NCBI GenBank assembly: GCA_945883145.1
Contig: CAMCXB010000026.1
Location: 1-30,006, forward strand
Length of the DNA: 30,006 nucleotides
Direction: 5' to 3'
Source of the DNA: Bordetella parapertussis
Lineage (GTDB): Bacteria; Pseudomonadota; Gammaproteobacteria; Burkholderiales; Burkholderiaceae_D
The notes under the pieces are model-generated. The model was not told where the DNA came from. It did not search any database and was given only the letters and a program-made list of their open reading frames with translations. A program made the position numbers and the translations under genes. Positions 14,307 through 21,682 of this stretch are shown here, piece after piece. Numbering within the stretch: the stretch's first letter is position 1; every line of letters starts with the position of its first letter.

Positions 14307-16082
14307 TTAGTTTCGATTATTGATTGAATTGTTGATCGCATTAGTTATTGATGGATTAGGGTTGCTGTTCAAAACTTGCTGAGTTGGCATTGGTTCGTAA
14401 GTTAACTTTGATGAAGCTTTACGCAGGATGGACTGAATTTCATTTTCCATCGAAGATGGAACATCGGGATCTGGTTTTTCAGGAGTGCGCTCAATGTTTC
14501 CGTAATTAGCGTTAGTTAAAAAGTCGGTTTCTTCAGAATTTAAATAAGCCTGTGCATTTCCACCATCAAACATAGGATTAAATCCTTCTGAATTTGAATT
14601 GTTAACGTCATTTCTATTTCGTCTTGTCTCTAAACCCATAGCAAAATTATCATTAAACGCTAACTCGTCGAGTAATTGATTAAATTCTTCATCGTTTATC
14701 GGTTGCTGATTAGCTACTATCGATGATGGTTGTCTTTGCAGAAATGTTGTCGGCGAATTAATAGGCGATAAAGCAGAAAAATAGAGTTCATCTGAAAGTG
14801 AGGATCTGCTATTTTGCAACCTTTCAATCACTGATGGCGTAAGTGTGGTTGGCGAACTCATAAACCTTGGATTTTTTGACTCAATTTTATCCGAGCCAAT
14901 AAAAGACTGATCCTGATTTATAACTTGGGTTGGGGAATCATTAAACTTAATAGTCCTTTTAATATTGCCAGTAATTTTAGGTTCTGCTTTGCTGATTATT
15001 TCTAATAATTTTTTATCTGGTGAATCCTCAAATAAATATCCTGGTGATAAGTTATCAGTCGGCGATAGAGTGGCGTCATATGTAATCGATCCTAAGGGCG
15101 AAATAGGCGATGAAAAGATATTTTTCTCTGAACCATTTACTTTAGTTGAAAAAATATTTGAATACGGTGTATTTGCTGACTGCATTTGAAATAGTCGTCT
15201 ATTTAAAACAGCAATAATTACATCCATCTGAGATGCCCAAGCATGAATTGCACATTTACTTTTCACATAAGTATTATTTGGTAAGTCTTTTCTTGTTTTA
15301 GCCCATGCTTTGCAAAATATTTCTATATCACTTACTTTACACACAGCTTCAGCTAAACGTACTAGATTAGAAGTTGTAGTTGTACGCAAATGAATATATA
15401 AACTGATAAATTTTTTCATACTCTGAATACAATTCTTACTAGATTCAATATGAAGGAGTAATTTCTCTTTATCCAAAGGATTAATATTGTTATTAGAAAA
15501 AATCAAATTTATAAGATTGTTTAATTCTACGTCATCCATTTTATTAAAACGTGATAAAGCCTGACGATCAATTCCCCGCACATGCAAATGAGTAAACCTA
15601 TGCGGTGAGGTTAATTTTCTTAATCTCTCCTCTTTAGGAGTTGTGATTTCATTTAGTATTTTTTGCAAAGGTTTTTTTAAATCACCAGCTTTAATATCAT
15701 GATCAAAATCGTGTGCCAATGCTCTCAAACTATTTAATGCAACTTTTATCTTAGAATTAGCTTTAAATTCAAAATTTTTCTCAAAGTTAACAATCAGTCC
15801 GGCTATAAAAAATTTTAACTTTCCACGCGCTTCCTTGACTTCATCTTTATTTTTAAAAATTGAATTTTCAATTGATCTTCCTGGATTAGTAAAATAGATA
15901 ATTGAATATCCTCTTTGATTAGCCGAACGTACTATCGCTTCATCATTGATATCTTTTATTCCATTATAAAAATAATTAGCCAAATTTTTAGGCGTCATTC
16001 CGTTCACTAATGTGATGTGTGGTTTGTTATGGTGATCTGAAGGTTTAAAATGACGAATGGGATCTTTTAATATTTTTGGCAT
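14307..16082 (-). CDS. Unrecognised 591-residue protein, candidate type III secreted effector
   Basis: I do not recognise this protein. Residues 1-25 are polar and probably loose (MPKILKDPIRHFKPSDHHNK), as expected for a secretion signal. Residues about 30-300 look mainly helical and include SLRALAHDFDHDI (118-130) and a Trp-containing helix near 255-285. Residues about 300-450 are low-complexity with 11 Ser/Thr-Pro pairs (T305, S325, S328, S340, S346, S354, S383, S410, T415, S439, S443). Residues 460-591 are rich in Asn, Ser and acidic residues, with DEEFNQLLDELAFNDNF (464-480) and a tail of Asn repeats. There is no signal peptide or membrane helix. AAGGAA precedes the ATG by six bases. Two sampled 60-base lines are 30% GC, against 43-47% in neighbours, which suggests transfer. 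It lies 23 bases downstream of a chaperone-like gene; effector status is inferred from that pairing. Confidence 0.6.
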   Translation of the reverse strand: MPKILKDPIRHFKPSDHHNKPHITLVNGMTPKNLANYFYNGIKDINDEAIVRSANQRGYSIIYFTNPGRSIENSIFKNKDEVKEARGKLKFFIAGLIVNFEKNFEFKANSKIKVALNSLRALAHDFDHDIKAGDLKKPLQKILNEITTPKEERLRKLTSPHRFTHLHVRGIDRQALSRFNKMDDVELNNLINLIFSNNNINPLDKEKLLLHIESSKNCIQSMKKFISLYIHLRTTTTSNLVRLAEAVCKVSDIEIFCKAWAKTRKDLPNNTYVKSKCAIHAWASQMDVIIAVLNRRLFQMQSANTPYSNIFSTKVNGSEKNIFSSPISPLGSITYDATLSPTDNLSPGYLFEDSPDKKLLEIISKAEPKITGNIKRTIKFNDSPTQVINQDQSFIGSDKIESKNPRFMSSPTTLTPSVIERLQNSRSSLSDELYFSALSPINSPTTFLQRQPSSIVANQQPINDEEFNQLLDELAFNDNFAMGLETRRNRNDVNNSNSEGFNPMFDGGNAQAYLNSEETDFLTNANYGNIERTPEKPDPDVPSSMENEIQSILRKASSKLTYEPMPTQQVLNSNPNPSITNAINNSINNRN

Positions 16083-16105
16083 AAATTTCCTTAAAAATTA
16101 ATAAA

Positions 16106-16567
16106 TTAAACTTGCAAAGCTAAATGAGTTGACGATATTGGAGACAAGTCCTGCTCTGGATAGGCGCGAATAAAATTGCAAAGATTAAGTACATATGCGC
16201 AAAAATAATCTAAGCTAGTGACGAATTTTTCAGTCTCGATATCATCTTCTGCCAAATCAAGCAGGCATAATAAATTTCCATCAGGTTTGTCCATCGCAAT
16301 GCGTGGACGTGGCGATTCTTCTCTTAGAAATTGCAAACACAATAAAGTTTGCAGCACAGATAACTCTTGTTCCTGCGCCGGTTTAACAAGTTCTGCATAT
16401 AACTCAATACGATCGGTTTCTGCATCAAAAAAAATCTGCATTGTTATTGCATCTTCTAGCTCTATATGCCAACTATCTTCTGCTACTTCAATAATCGTAT
16501 TGATTTGTGAAATTTCTTCACCTACAGATTGCAGTAGAGCTCGTATTTTTTCTAAAGGTGCTTGCAT
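16106..16567 (-). CDS. CesT-type (class I) type III secretion chaperone-like protein
   Basis: A 153-residue, strongly acidic protein (29 Asp/Glu against 10 Lys/Arg by count). Class I chaperones are small acidic dimers that hold one effector near its N-terminus for the secretion ATPase, in the cytoplasm. The order of elements fits the CesT/SycE fold: helix LEKIRALLQSVGE, strands SWHIELED, MQIFFDAETD and RIELYAELV, helix LSVLQTLLCLQFL, strands RPRIAMDKPDG and NLLCLLDLAEDD, and a long last helix FVTSLDYFCAYVLNLCNFI. The FFDAET-x-RIELYAEL and DGNLLCLLDL stretches are especially family-like. It lies upstream of the candidate effector with a 23-base gap, the usual chaperone-effector order. The start ATG has no clear ribosome site. 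No secretion apparatus gene is in the window, so function rests on pattern and pairing. Confidence 0.7.
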   Translation of the reverse strand: MQAPLEKIRALLQSVGEEISQINTIIEVAEDSWHIELEDAITMQIFFDAETDRIELYAELVKPAQEQELSVLQTLLCLQFLREESPRPRIAMDKPDGNLLCLLDLAEDDIETEKFVTSLDYFCAYVLNLCNFIRAYPEQDLSPISSTHLALQV

Positions 16568-17039
16568 GAAATTATTAATGACTATTTATTTTTAGGTATT
16601 ACTTACCGTACTTTGTGCTAATGACTCAACAATCAAACTCTCCTCATCTATCAATGAAGAAAAATCTAGTTTTTTATAAATTTGATTTCTACTATTACTC
16701 GCGCCAAAAATTTTTCTTGCGATTTATTTTTTTGAAAGTGAGTGGCATAGATTTGATTGAAACGTTCTCAGTAGATTGAATTTCTAAACTGCGCTTTAAG
16801 TATCCTCAAACAGATACGAGTTCCTCATTCAATTTAGAAATTACTTGTATATGAAATTACAATCATTAAAGAGCTGGCGCGATCGAATGCTCTTCTATCG
16901 AACAAAAGATCTGAATATTTTTTAAGGGAATTGAAACTAGGAGAATTAAAACGTGCGTCGCTATCTTTGATTAAATGATTTACAAAAATAGGATAAAGAG
17001 AAAACAGATGAAGTAAAAATTGAATTGATTTTTATAATT
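16568..17039. other. AT-rich gap between thiE and the chaperone-effector pair
   Basis: This stretch should hold the promoter of the chaperone-effector unit, but I see no convincing -35/-10 pair on the minus strand. A plus-strand open frame of 52 codons (16621-16779, starting MTQQSNSPHLSMKKN) has no ribosome site and is unsupported. AATTTCTAAA (16779-16788) and TTTAGAAATT (16833-16842) form a 10-base inverted repeat 44 bases apart. A strong AGGAG near 16940 leads to a GTG that stops after five codons (MRRYL), perhaps the stub of a lost gene. No tRNA or transposase remnant was recognised. Confidence 0.55.
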
Positions 17040-17645
17040 TTAAAAAAGCGCTGCAAACTCTCTCACTGCTGTAGCAATGTCCGCCGCACTATAAACACTA
17101 CTAATTGCTGCCACCATGTCCGCACCTTCCTTAACTAAAGGCTGGGCATTGTCTGGTGTCATGCCACCGATCACACAGACTGGGACAGTTAATTCAGCTT
17201 TAGCTTTGCTGACAATAGAAGTCGGTGTACTGACTTCATATTTCTTCACGCGCGATGGATAAAATCCACCAAACGCTACATAACTCGCACCTGCAATTTG
17301 CGCTTGCTCTGCTAAAGAAAAATCACCATAGCAAGAAGCGCCAAGTATTTTATCTTTACCTATTAATGTACGAACAACTGCTACCGACGCATCTGTCCCA
17401 CCTACATGTATGCCATCGGCATCAAGCGCAATACATAAATCAATATGGTCATTCACAATGAATGGCACATTATGTTGACGACATAATGTTAATAATGCAC
17501 TTGCTTGTTCTAAGCGTAATTCACCGCTTGCTGTTTTATGTCGATACTGTAGTAAGCCAACGCCAACTGTTAAGGCAATCTCAGTCGCTTTGATTAATGC
17601 TTCTGTGTCATCCCAATCGGGTGTGACGAGATATAAACCTTTCAT
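17040..17645 (-). CDS. thiE: Thiamine-phosphate synthase
   Basis: Joins the pyrimidine (HMP diphosphate) and thiazole phosphate halves to make thiamine phosphate. The 201 residues form a TIM barrel with the expected motifs: LLQYRHK (31-37) for the diphosphate, NDHIDLCIALDADGIHVGG (65-83), and YVAFGGFYPSRVK, where relatives have FGPxxPTxTK. VIGGMTPDNA binds the phosphate. ATG at 17645 is preceded by GGAG at good spacing; the frame is open upstream to 17804, but that part only overlaps thiD. It is the last gene of the riboswitch-controlled operon, 14 bases after thiD. The region downstream contains only an AT-only imperfect palindrome, so no clear terminator is seen. Confidence 0.94.
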   Translation of the reverse strand: MKGLYLVTPDWDDTEALIKATEIALTVGVGLLQYRHKTASGELRLEQASALLTLCRQHNVPFIVNDHIDLCIALDADGIHVGGTDASVAVVRTLIGKDKILGASCYGDFSLAEQAQIAGASYVAFGGFYPSRVKKYEVSTPTSIVSKAKAELTVPVCVIGGMTPDNAQPLVKEGADMVAAISSVYSAADIATAVREFAALF

Positions 17646-17659
17646 GCCTGCTCCGATGG

Positions 17660-18484
17660 TTAACGCTGAGGTATTAACTGACCTGCTGCTATCGCAAAGG
17701 CAGATTCCAAAGCTTGCTGCGTATAAGTCTGTGCTTGTTCTAACGACGTTTCCATGCTCCAGCCTTGTGCTAAACCTGCAGCAATAGCTGAAGCGAGTGT
17801 GCAACCAGAACCATGAAATTCACCTTCCAAGCGCGTCCAACTCCAAGAACGCTGCTGCTCTTGACTAAACCAACGATTAATCACACGCGCATCTTGTGCA
17901 TGGCCACCTTTGATGAGGACATGTGGTGTGTCTTGCATGAGCAAATCTGCTTGCTGCTCAATTGTTTGTATTTCTGCTGTGTGTTGTTCAGTATGTTTAT
18001 GTGTGAGCGTATGTTCAAACTTATTTGTAAGCTTTTGTGCTTCTAAGGTATTGGGCGTGATGAGGGTGGCGAGTTTTCTAAGGGGCGCAATGATTTGAAT
18101 CGCATCTTCTTTTGTTAAGTCATCACCATGCCCACTTGCCAATACAGGATCAAGCACGACAGGCAGTTGCGAATTTTTTTCTCGCAGTGTGCTGATACAG
18201 GATGCGATTAACTCTGCAATAGCTGCACTACCCACAATACCGATTTTTATTGCAACGATATCTATTTTATTTATCAACGCGGCTATTTGTTTTTGCACGA
18301 TGTAAGGATCAACTGGGGTGACGCCATAGACACGATCATTGTCTTGCACAGTGAGTGTGGTGACGATAGGTAAAGCATGCGCACCCATGGCATCAATTGC
18401 TTGGCTATCTGCTTGTATGCCTGCACCACCACTAGGATCAAGCCCTGCAAAAACTAATACGCAGGGACGCTTACTACGCATCAT
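17660..18484 (-). CDS. thiD: Hydroxymethylpyrimidine/phosphomethylpyrimidine kinase
   Basis: Phosphorylates HMP and HMP phosphate to HMP diphosphate, the pyrimidine partner used by ThiE. The 274 residues have ribokinase-fold motifs: GLDPSGGAGIQAD (14-26), VVLDPVLASGHG (109-120), TPNTLEAQ, VLIKGGH, and the anion hole with catalytic Cys in HGSGC (224-228). Between TPNTLEAQ and the ADLL helix there is a Thr/His/Gln-rich stretch (about 154-177, including HTLTHKHTEQHTAEIQ), longer than I expect for this loop. Translation starts at ATGATG; the first ATG overlaps the thiG stop as ATGA, so coupling is likely. Confidence 0.94.
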   Translation of the reverse strand: MMRSKRPCVLVFAGLDPSGGAGIQADSQAIDAMGAHALPIVTTLTVQDNDRVYGVTPVDPYIVQKQIAALINKIDIVAIKIGIVGSAAIAELIASCISTLREKNSQLPVVLDPVLASGHGDDLTKEDAIQIIAPLRKLATLITPNTLEAQKLTNKFEHTLTHKHTEQHTAEIQTIEQQADLLMQDTPHVLIKGGHAQDARVINRWFSQEQQRSWSWTRLEGEFHGSGCTLASAIAAGLAQGWSMETSLEQAQTYTQQALESAFAIAAGQLIPQR

Positions 18485-19281
18485 GCAACGCGACCAGCCA
18501 TAGGCGAAGAAGGTGATGCTGCAAATTTTCTTGGTATGCGTCCTGCTAAAAATGCTTCACGCCCTGCTTCTATCGCTAGCTTCATGGCATGCGCCATGCG
18601 GATAGGATCTTTTGCACCTGCAATCGCTGTATTCATCAACACACCATCACAACCTAATTCCATTGCAATCGCCGCGTCCGATGCCGTGCCTACACCCGCA
18701 TCAACTAGCACCGGCACTTTAGCTTGATCAATAATGAGCGAAAGATTCCAAGGATTTAAAATGCCCATGCCTGAACCAATTAAAGAAGCAAGTGGCATGA
18801 CTGCACAACAACCTATCTCTTCTAACATCTTGGCTTGAATCGGATCATCACTGCAATAGACCATCACATCAAAACCATCTTGCACTAAGGTTTCAGCTGC
18901 TTTTAATGTTTCTGGCATGTTGGGAAACAAAGTTTTTTCATCTCCCAAGACTTCTAATTTAACCAGCTTATGACCGTTTAATAATTCACGCGCAAGTTGT
19001 AAAGTGTAGACCGCATCTTTCGCGTTATAACAACCTGCTGTATTCGGTAAGATGGTGTACTTAGACGGAGGCACTGCATCTAATAAGTTAGGTGCATTCG
19101 GATCTTGGCCTATGTTCACACGACGAATCGCAACAGTAATAATGTTGGCACCACTGGCTTCTGTTGCTAACCGTGTTTCTTCTAAATCTTTATATTTACC
19201 ACTACCCACCAATAAACGTGAAGTATAAGTGATTCCCGCTATGGTGAGACCTTCACTTGCTGTGTTCTCATTGCGCTGCAT
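18481..19281 (-). CDS. thiG: Thiazole synthase
   Basis: Builds the thiazole phosphate ring from deoxyxylulose phosphate, dehydroglycine and ThiS-thiocarboxylate in the cytoplasm. The 266 residues show the family landmarks: SRLLVGSGKY near 21-30, VAIRRVN, LPNTAGCYNAKDAV (78-91), and LVKLEVLGD, whose K108 should form the Schiff base with deoxyxylulose phosphate. Later motifs are MPLASLIGSGMGILNP and VDAGVGTASDAAIAMELG. AAGGA precedes the ATG by seven bases. It follows thiS by 32 bases and overlaps thiD by four. The dehydroglycine source (ThiO or ThiH) is not encoded in the cluster. Confidence 0.96.
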   Translation of the reverse strand: MQRNENTASEGLTIAGITYTSRLLVGSGKYKDLEETRLATEASGANIITVAIRRVNIGQDPNAPNLLDAVPPSKYTILPNTAGCYNAKDAVYTLQLARELLNGHKLVKLEVLGDEKTLFPNMPETLKAAETLVQDGFDVMVYCSDDPIQAKMLEEIGCCAVMPLASLIGSGMGILNPWNLSLIIDQAKVPVLVDAGVGTASDAAIAMELGCDGVLMNTAIAGAKDPIRMAHAMKLAIEAGREAFLAGRIPRKFAASPSSPMAGRVA

Positions 19282-19313
19282 ACTTCTTCCTTAAGCTTTT
19301 GTGTGTGCAAACA

Positions 19314-19517
19314 TCAACCGCCACCGATGGCTTTAACGATGTCAACTTTTTCACCACCAACAAATCTCACCTCTGTCCATTTTGAACGTGGCACAACAGA
19401 TCTATCCACTGCCACTGCCAATGCTTGATTGGTCAGTGACAGTGCATCAATTAAATCTTGCACATTGTGATGAGGCGCCACTTGATGTGGCTGTCCATTG
19501 AGTTCGATGGCAATCAT
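19314..19517 (-). CDS. thiS: Sulfur carrier protein ThiS
   Basis: A 67-residue ubiquitin-like carrier that brings sulfur, as a C-terminal thiocarboxylate, to ThiG. It begins MIAIELNGQPHQV, has the beta-grasp pattern, and ends in KAIGGG, giving the required C-terminal Gly-Gly without processing. Its length is normal for the family. Its ATG shares one base with the thiC TAA (TAATG), so it is translationally coupled to thiC. The adenylating enzyme ThiF is not in this operon and must be elsewhere or replaced by a MoeB-type protein. Confidence 0.95.
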   Translation of the reverse strand: MIAIELNGQPHQVAPHHNVQDLIDALSLTNQALAVAVDRSVVPRSKWTEVRFVGGEKVDIVKAIGGG

Positions 19518-21430
19518 TACTGTTTGCGATAAATCTCAGCGCCATTTTTTACAAACTCAACCGCTTTGACTTCCATACCTTGTTTTAATGCAGCGATTTC
19601 ACTAATGCCTTGTTGCGCTGCATAGTCACGTACTTCTTGTGTGATTTTCATGGAGCAGAAATGCGGACCGCACATAGAGCAGAAGTGCGCCACCTTAGCG
19701 GAATCTTTAGGCAGAGTTTCATCATGAAACTCACGCGCTTTATCTGGATCTAAACCAAGATTGAATTGATCAGCCCAACGGAATTCAAAACGCGCTTTAG
19801 ATAAAGCATTGTCACGAATTTGTGCGCCAGGATGACCTTTCGCTAAATCAGCAGCATGGGCTGCAATTTTGTAAGTGATGATGCCGTCTTTGACATCTAC
19901 TTTATTGGGCAAACCTAAATGCTCTTTCGGTGTCACGTAACACAGCATCGCCGTGCCATACCAACCGATTTGTGCAGCACCAATCCCTGAGGTGATGTGA
20001 TCATAGCCAGGTGCGATGTCTGTGGTGAGTGGTCCCAATGTGTAGAACGGCGCTTCATGACATTGCTCGAGTTGCAAATCCATGTTTTCTTTAATCATTT
20101 GCATAGGCACATGACCAGGGCCTTCTATCATGACTTGCACATCATGCTTCCATGCGATTTGCGTGAGCTCACCCAGTGTTTTTAATTCGCCTAACTGTGC
20201 TTCATCATTAGCGTCATAAATAGAACCAGGACGTAAACCATCACCGAGTGAGAAGCACACATCATAGGCTTTCATGATCTCGCAAATGTCTTCGAAGTGT
20301 TCATACAAAAAGGATTCTTTGTGATGTGCAAGACACCACTTCGCCATGATGGAACCACCACGTGACACAATCCCTGTCATGCGCTTAGCAGTGAGTGGTA
20401 CATAGCGCAGCAACACACCTGCATGAATGGTGAAGTAATCCACACCTTGCTCTGCTTGTTCAATTAAAGTGTCACGGAAAATTTCCCATGTCAGATCTTC
20501 AGCTTTGCCATTCACTTTTTCTAATGCCTGATAAATGGGCACTGTTCCGATAGGCACAGGTGAATTACGAATGATCCACTCACGTGTTTCATGAATGTGT
20601 TTGCCGGTAGAGAGATCCATCACAGTATCACCACCCCAACGGATAGACCATGTCATTTTTTCTACTTCTTCACCAATCGATGAAGTGACGGCTGAGTTAC
20701 CAATGTTGGCATTAATCTTCACCAGAAAATTACGACCTATGATCATAGGTTCACTTTCTGGATGATTAATATTGACAGGCATCACAGCGCGACCACGTGC
20801 AATTTCACTACGCACGAATTCAGGTGTAATCACTGCAGGAATAGCTGCACCAAATGATTGACCTGGATGCTGACGTCCCATTAACTCAGCAAGTTTGTTA
20901 CCGTTGGGTCCAGATTTTTTTAACTCTTCTATGTATTGTTCACGTTGCAGGTTTTCACGAATAGCGATGTATTCCATCTCCGGTGTGATGATGCCTTGTT
21001 TCGCATAGTGCATTTGCGTGACATTTTTACCTGCAATCGCGCGACGTGGTTTGCGATGTAAATTAAAACGCAACTCAGCAAGCTTAGGATCATTTAAGCG
21101 TTCAGTGCCATAAACTGATGTAGGACCCGCTAATTCTTCTGTGTCATTGCGCTCGGCTATCCATGCTGCACGCAATGCTTCTAAACCTGAACGTATATCT
21201 ATCTTGACTGCAGGATCGGTGTAAGGACCTGAGGTGTCATACACATACACCGGTGGATTTTTTTCTGCGCCAAAGGAAGCAGGCGTGTCGCTTTGACTGA
21301 CTTCACGCATAGGTACACGTAAATCAGGACGTGAACCTTGTACATAAATTTTTCGGGAGTTTGGTAAAGGCTGAATTGCAGCCTCATCGACAGTTGCAGT
21401 CGCTGCCAGAAATTGTGGATTGGCGTTCAT
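19517..21430 (-). CDS. thiC: Phosphomethylpyrimidine synthase
   Basis: A radical SAM enzyme that rearranges aminoimidazole ribotide to HMP phosphate, the pyrimidine of thiamine. The 637 residues include the N-terminal domain with SRKIYVQGSRPDLRVPMREV, the core with NINHPESEPMIIGRNFLVK and FTIHAGVLLRY, and the C-terminal non-classical cluster motif CSMCGPHFC (C584, C587, C592) that holds the 4Fe-4S centre. I chose ATG at 21430 (MNANPQFLAA) because AAGGA precedes it at good spacing; the frame continues upstream into the riboswitch. It is the first gene of the operon, 57 bases after the riboswitch core. Confidence 0.97.
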   Translation of the reverse strand: MNANPQFLAATATVDEAAIQPLPNSRKIYVQGSRPDLRVPMREVSQSDTPASFGAEKNPPVYVYDTSGPYTDPAVKIDIRSGLEALRAAWIAERNDTEELAGPTSVYGTERLNDPKLAELRFNLHRKPRRAIAGKNVTQMHYAKQGIITPEMEYIAIRENLQREQYIEELKKSGPNGNKLAELMGRQHPGQSFGAAIPAVITPEFVRSEIARGRAVMPVNINHPESEPMIIGRNFLVKINANIGNSAVTSSIGEEVEKMTWSIRWGGDTVMDLSTGKHIHETREWIIRNSPVPIGTVPIYQALEKVNGKAEDLTWEIFRDTLIEQAEQGVDYFTIHAGVLLRYVPLTAKRMTGIVSRGGSIMAKWCLAHHKESFLYEHFEDICEIMKAYDVCFSLGDGLRPGSIYDANDEAQLGELKTLGELTQIAWKHDVQVMIEGPGHVPMQMIKENMDLQLEQCHEAPFYTLGPLTTDIAPGYDHITSGIGAAQIGWYGTAMLCYVTPKEHLGLPNKVDVKDGIITYKIAAHAADLAKGHPGAQIRDNALSKARFEFRWADQFNLGLDPDKAREFHDETLPKDSAKVAHFCSMCGPHFCSMKITQEVRDYAAQQGISEIAALKQGMEVKAVEFVKNGAEIYRKQ

Positions 21431-21487
21431 GTGCTTCCTTTGCTCAAACAGCGAGAGAGCACGGAATGCGGAGCGCACATCCTGGCT

Positions 21488-21577
21488 GCTTCCCTACGCT
21501 GGCATTATCCAGATCAGGTTGAGGGTATTTCTCACTTGATTACCAATGTTATTAGTTTGGCAGCCAAGACCCCTAGC
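21488..21577 (-). promoter_or_regulatory. TPP riboswitch (THI element)
   Basis: Read on the minus strand, the thiC leader has the conserved aptamer parts in order: GCTAGGGGTCTTGG (from 21577), GTGAGAAATACCC, AACCTGATCTGGATAATGCC and GCGTAGGGAAGC (ending at 21488). These match the thi-box sequences that bind thiamine diphosphate. With ligand bound, gene expression of thiCSGDE should fall. The core ends 57 bases before the thiC ATG; no intrinsic terminator is seen in that stretch, so control is probably by masking the ribosome site (AAGGA just before the ATG). Confidence 0.95.
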
Positions 21578-21609
21578 ATGACCCAGCTTATTAGCTGAGT
21601 ACTTCATGA

Positions 21610-21615
21610 ATTATA
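21610..21615 (-). promoter_or_regulatory. Candidate -10 box for the thi operon
   Basis: A perfect TATAAT on the minus strand puts the start near 21603, about 25 bases before the riboswitch core, as expected for a full aptamer transcript. The -35 region 16-18 bases upstream (GGTTTA or similar) is a poor match. Confidence 0.45.
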
Positions 21616-21648
21616 CGCTGCTCAGATAAAACTAAACCTGCGCGGTCT

Positions 21649-21654
21649 TATAAT
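21649..21654 (+). promoter_or_regulatory. Candidate -10 box for valS
   Basis: TATAAT on the plus strand puts the start near 21661 and gives a leader of about 22 bases to the valS ATG at 21683. The -35 region (around 21626, ATAAAA) is weak. It is divergent from the thi promoter, about 40 bases away. Confidence 0.38.
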
Positions 21655-21682
21655 GTCGTCTTTCTTTACAGAGCATCACATC

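Noticed and set aside
14965..15189. 74-codon plus-strand frame antisense to the candidate effector
   Set aside because: It is short, lacks a ribosome site and lies opposite a long intact frame with its own ribosome site.
17012..17045. AT-only imperfect palindrome (AAAAATTGAATTGATTTTT) just after thiE
   Set aside because: The stem has no GC pairs and would be too weak to terminate; AT-rich sequence often forms such patterns by chance.
21431..21600. Short plus- and minus-strand open frames across the thiC leader
   Set aside because: The conservation here is that of the TPP riboswitch, not of protein coding.
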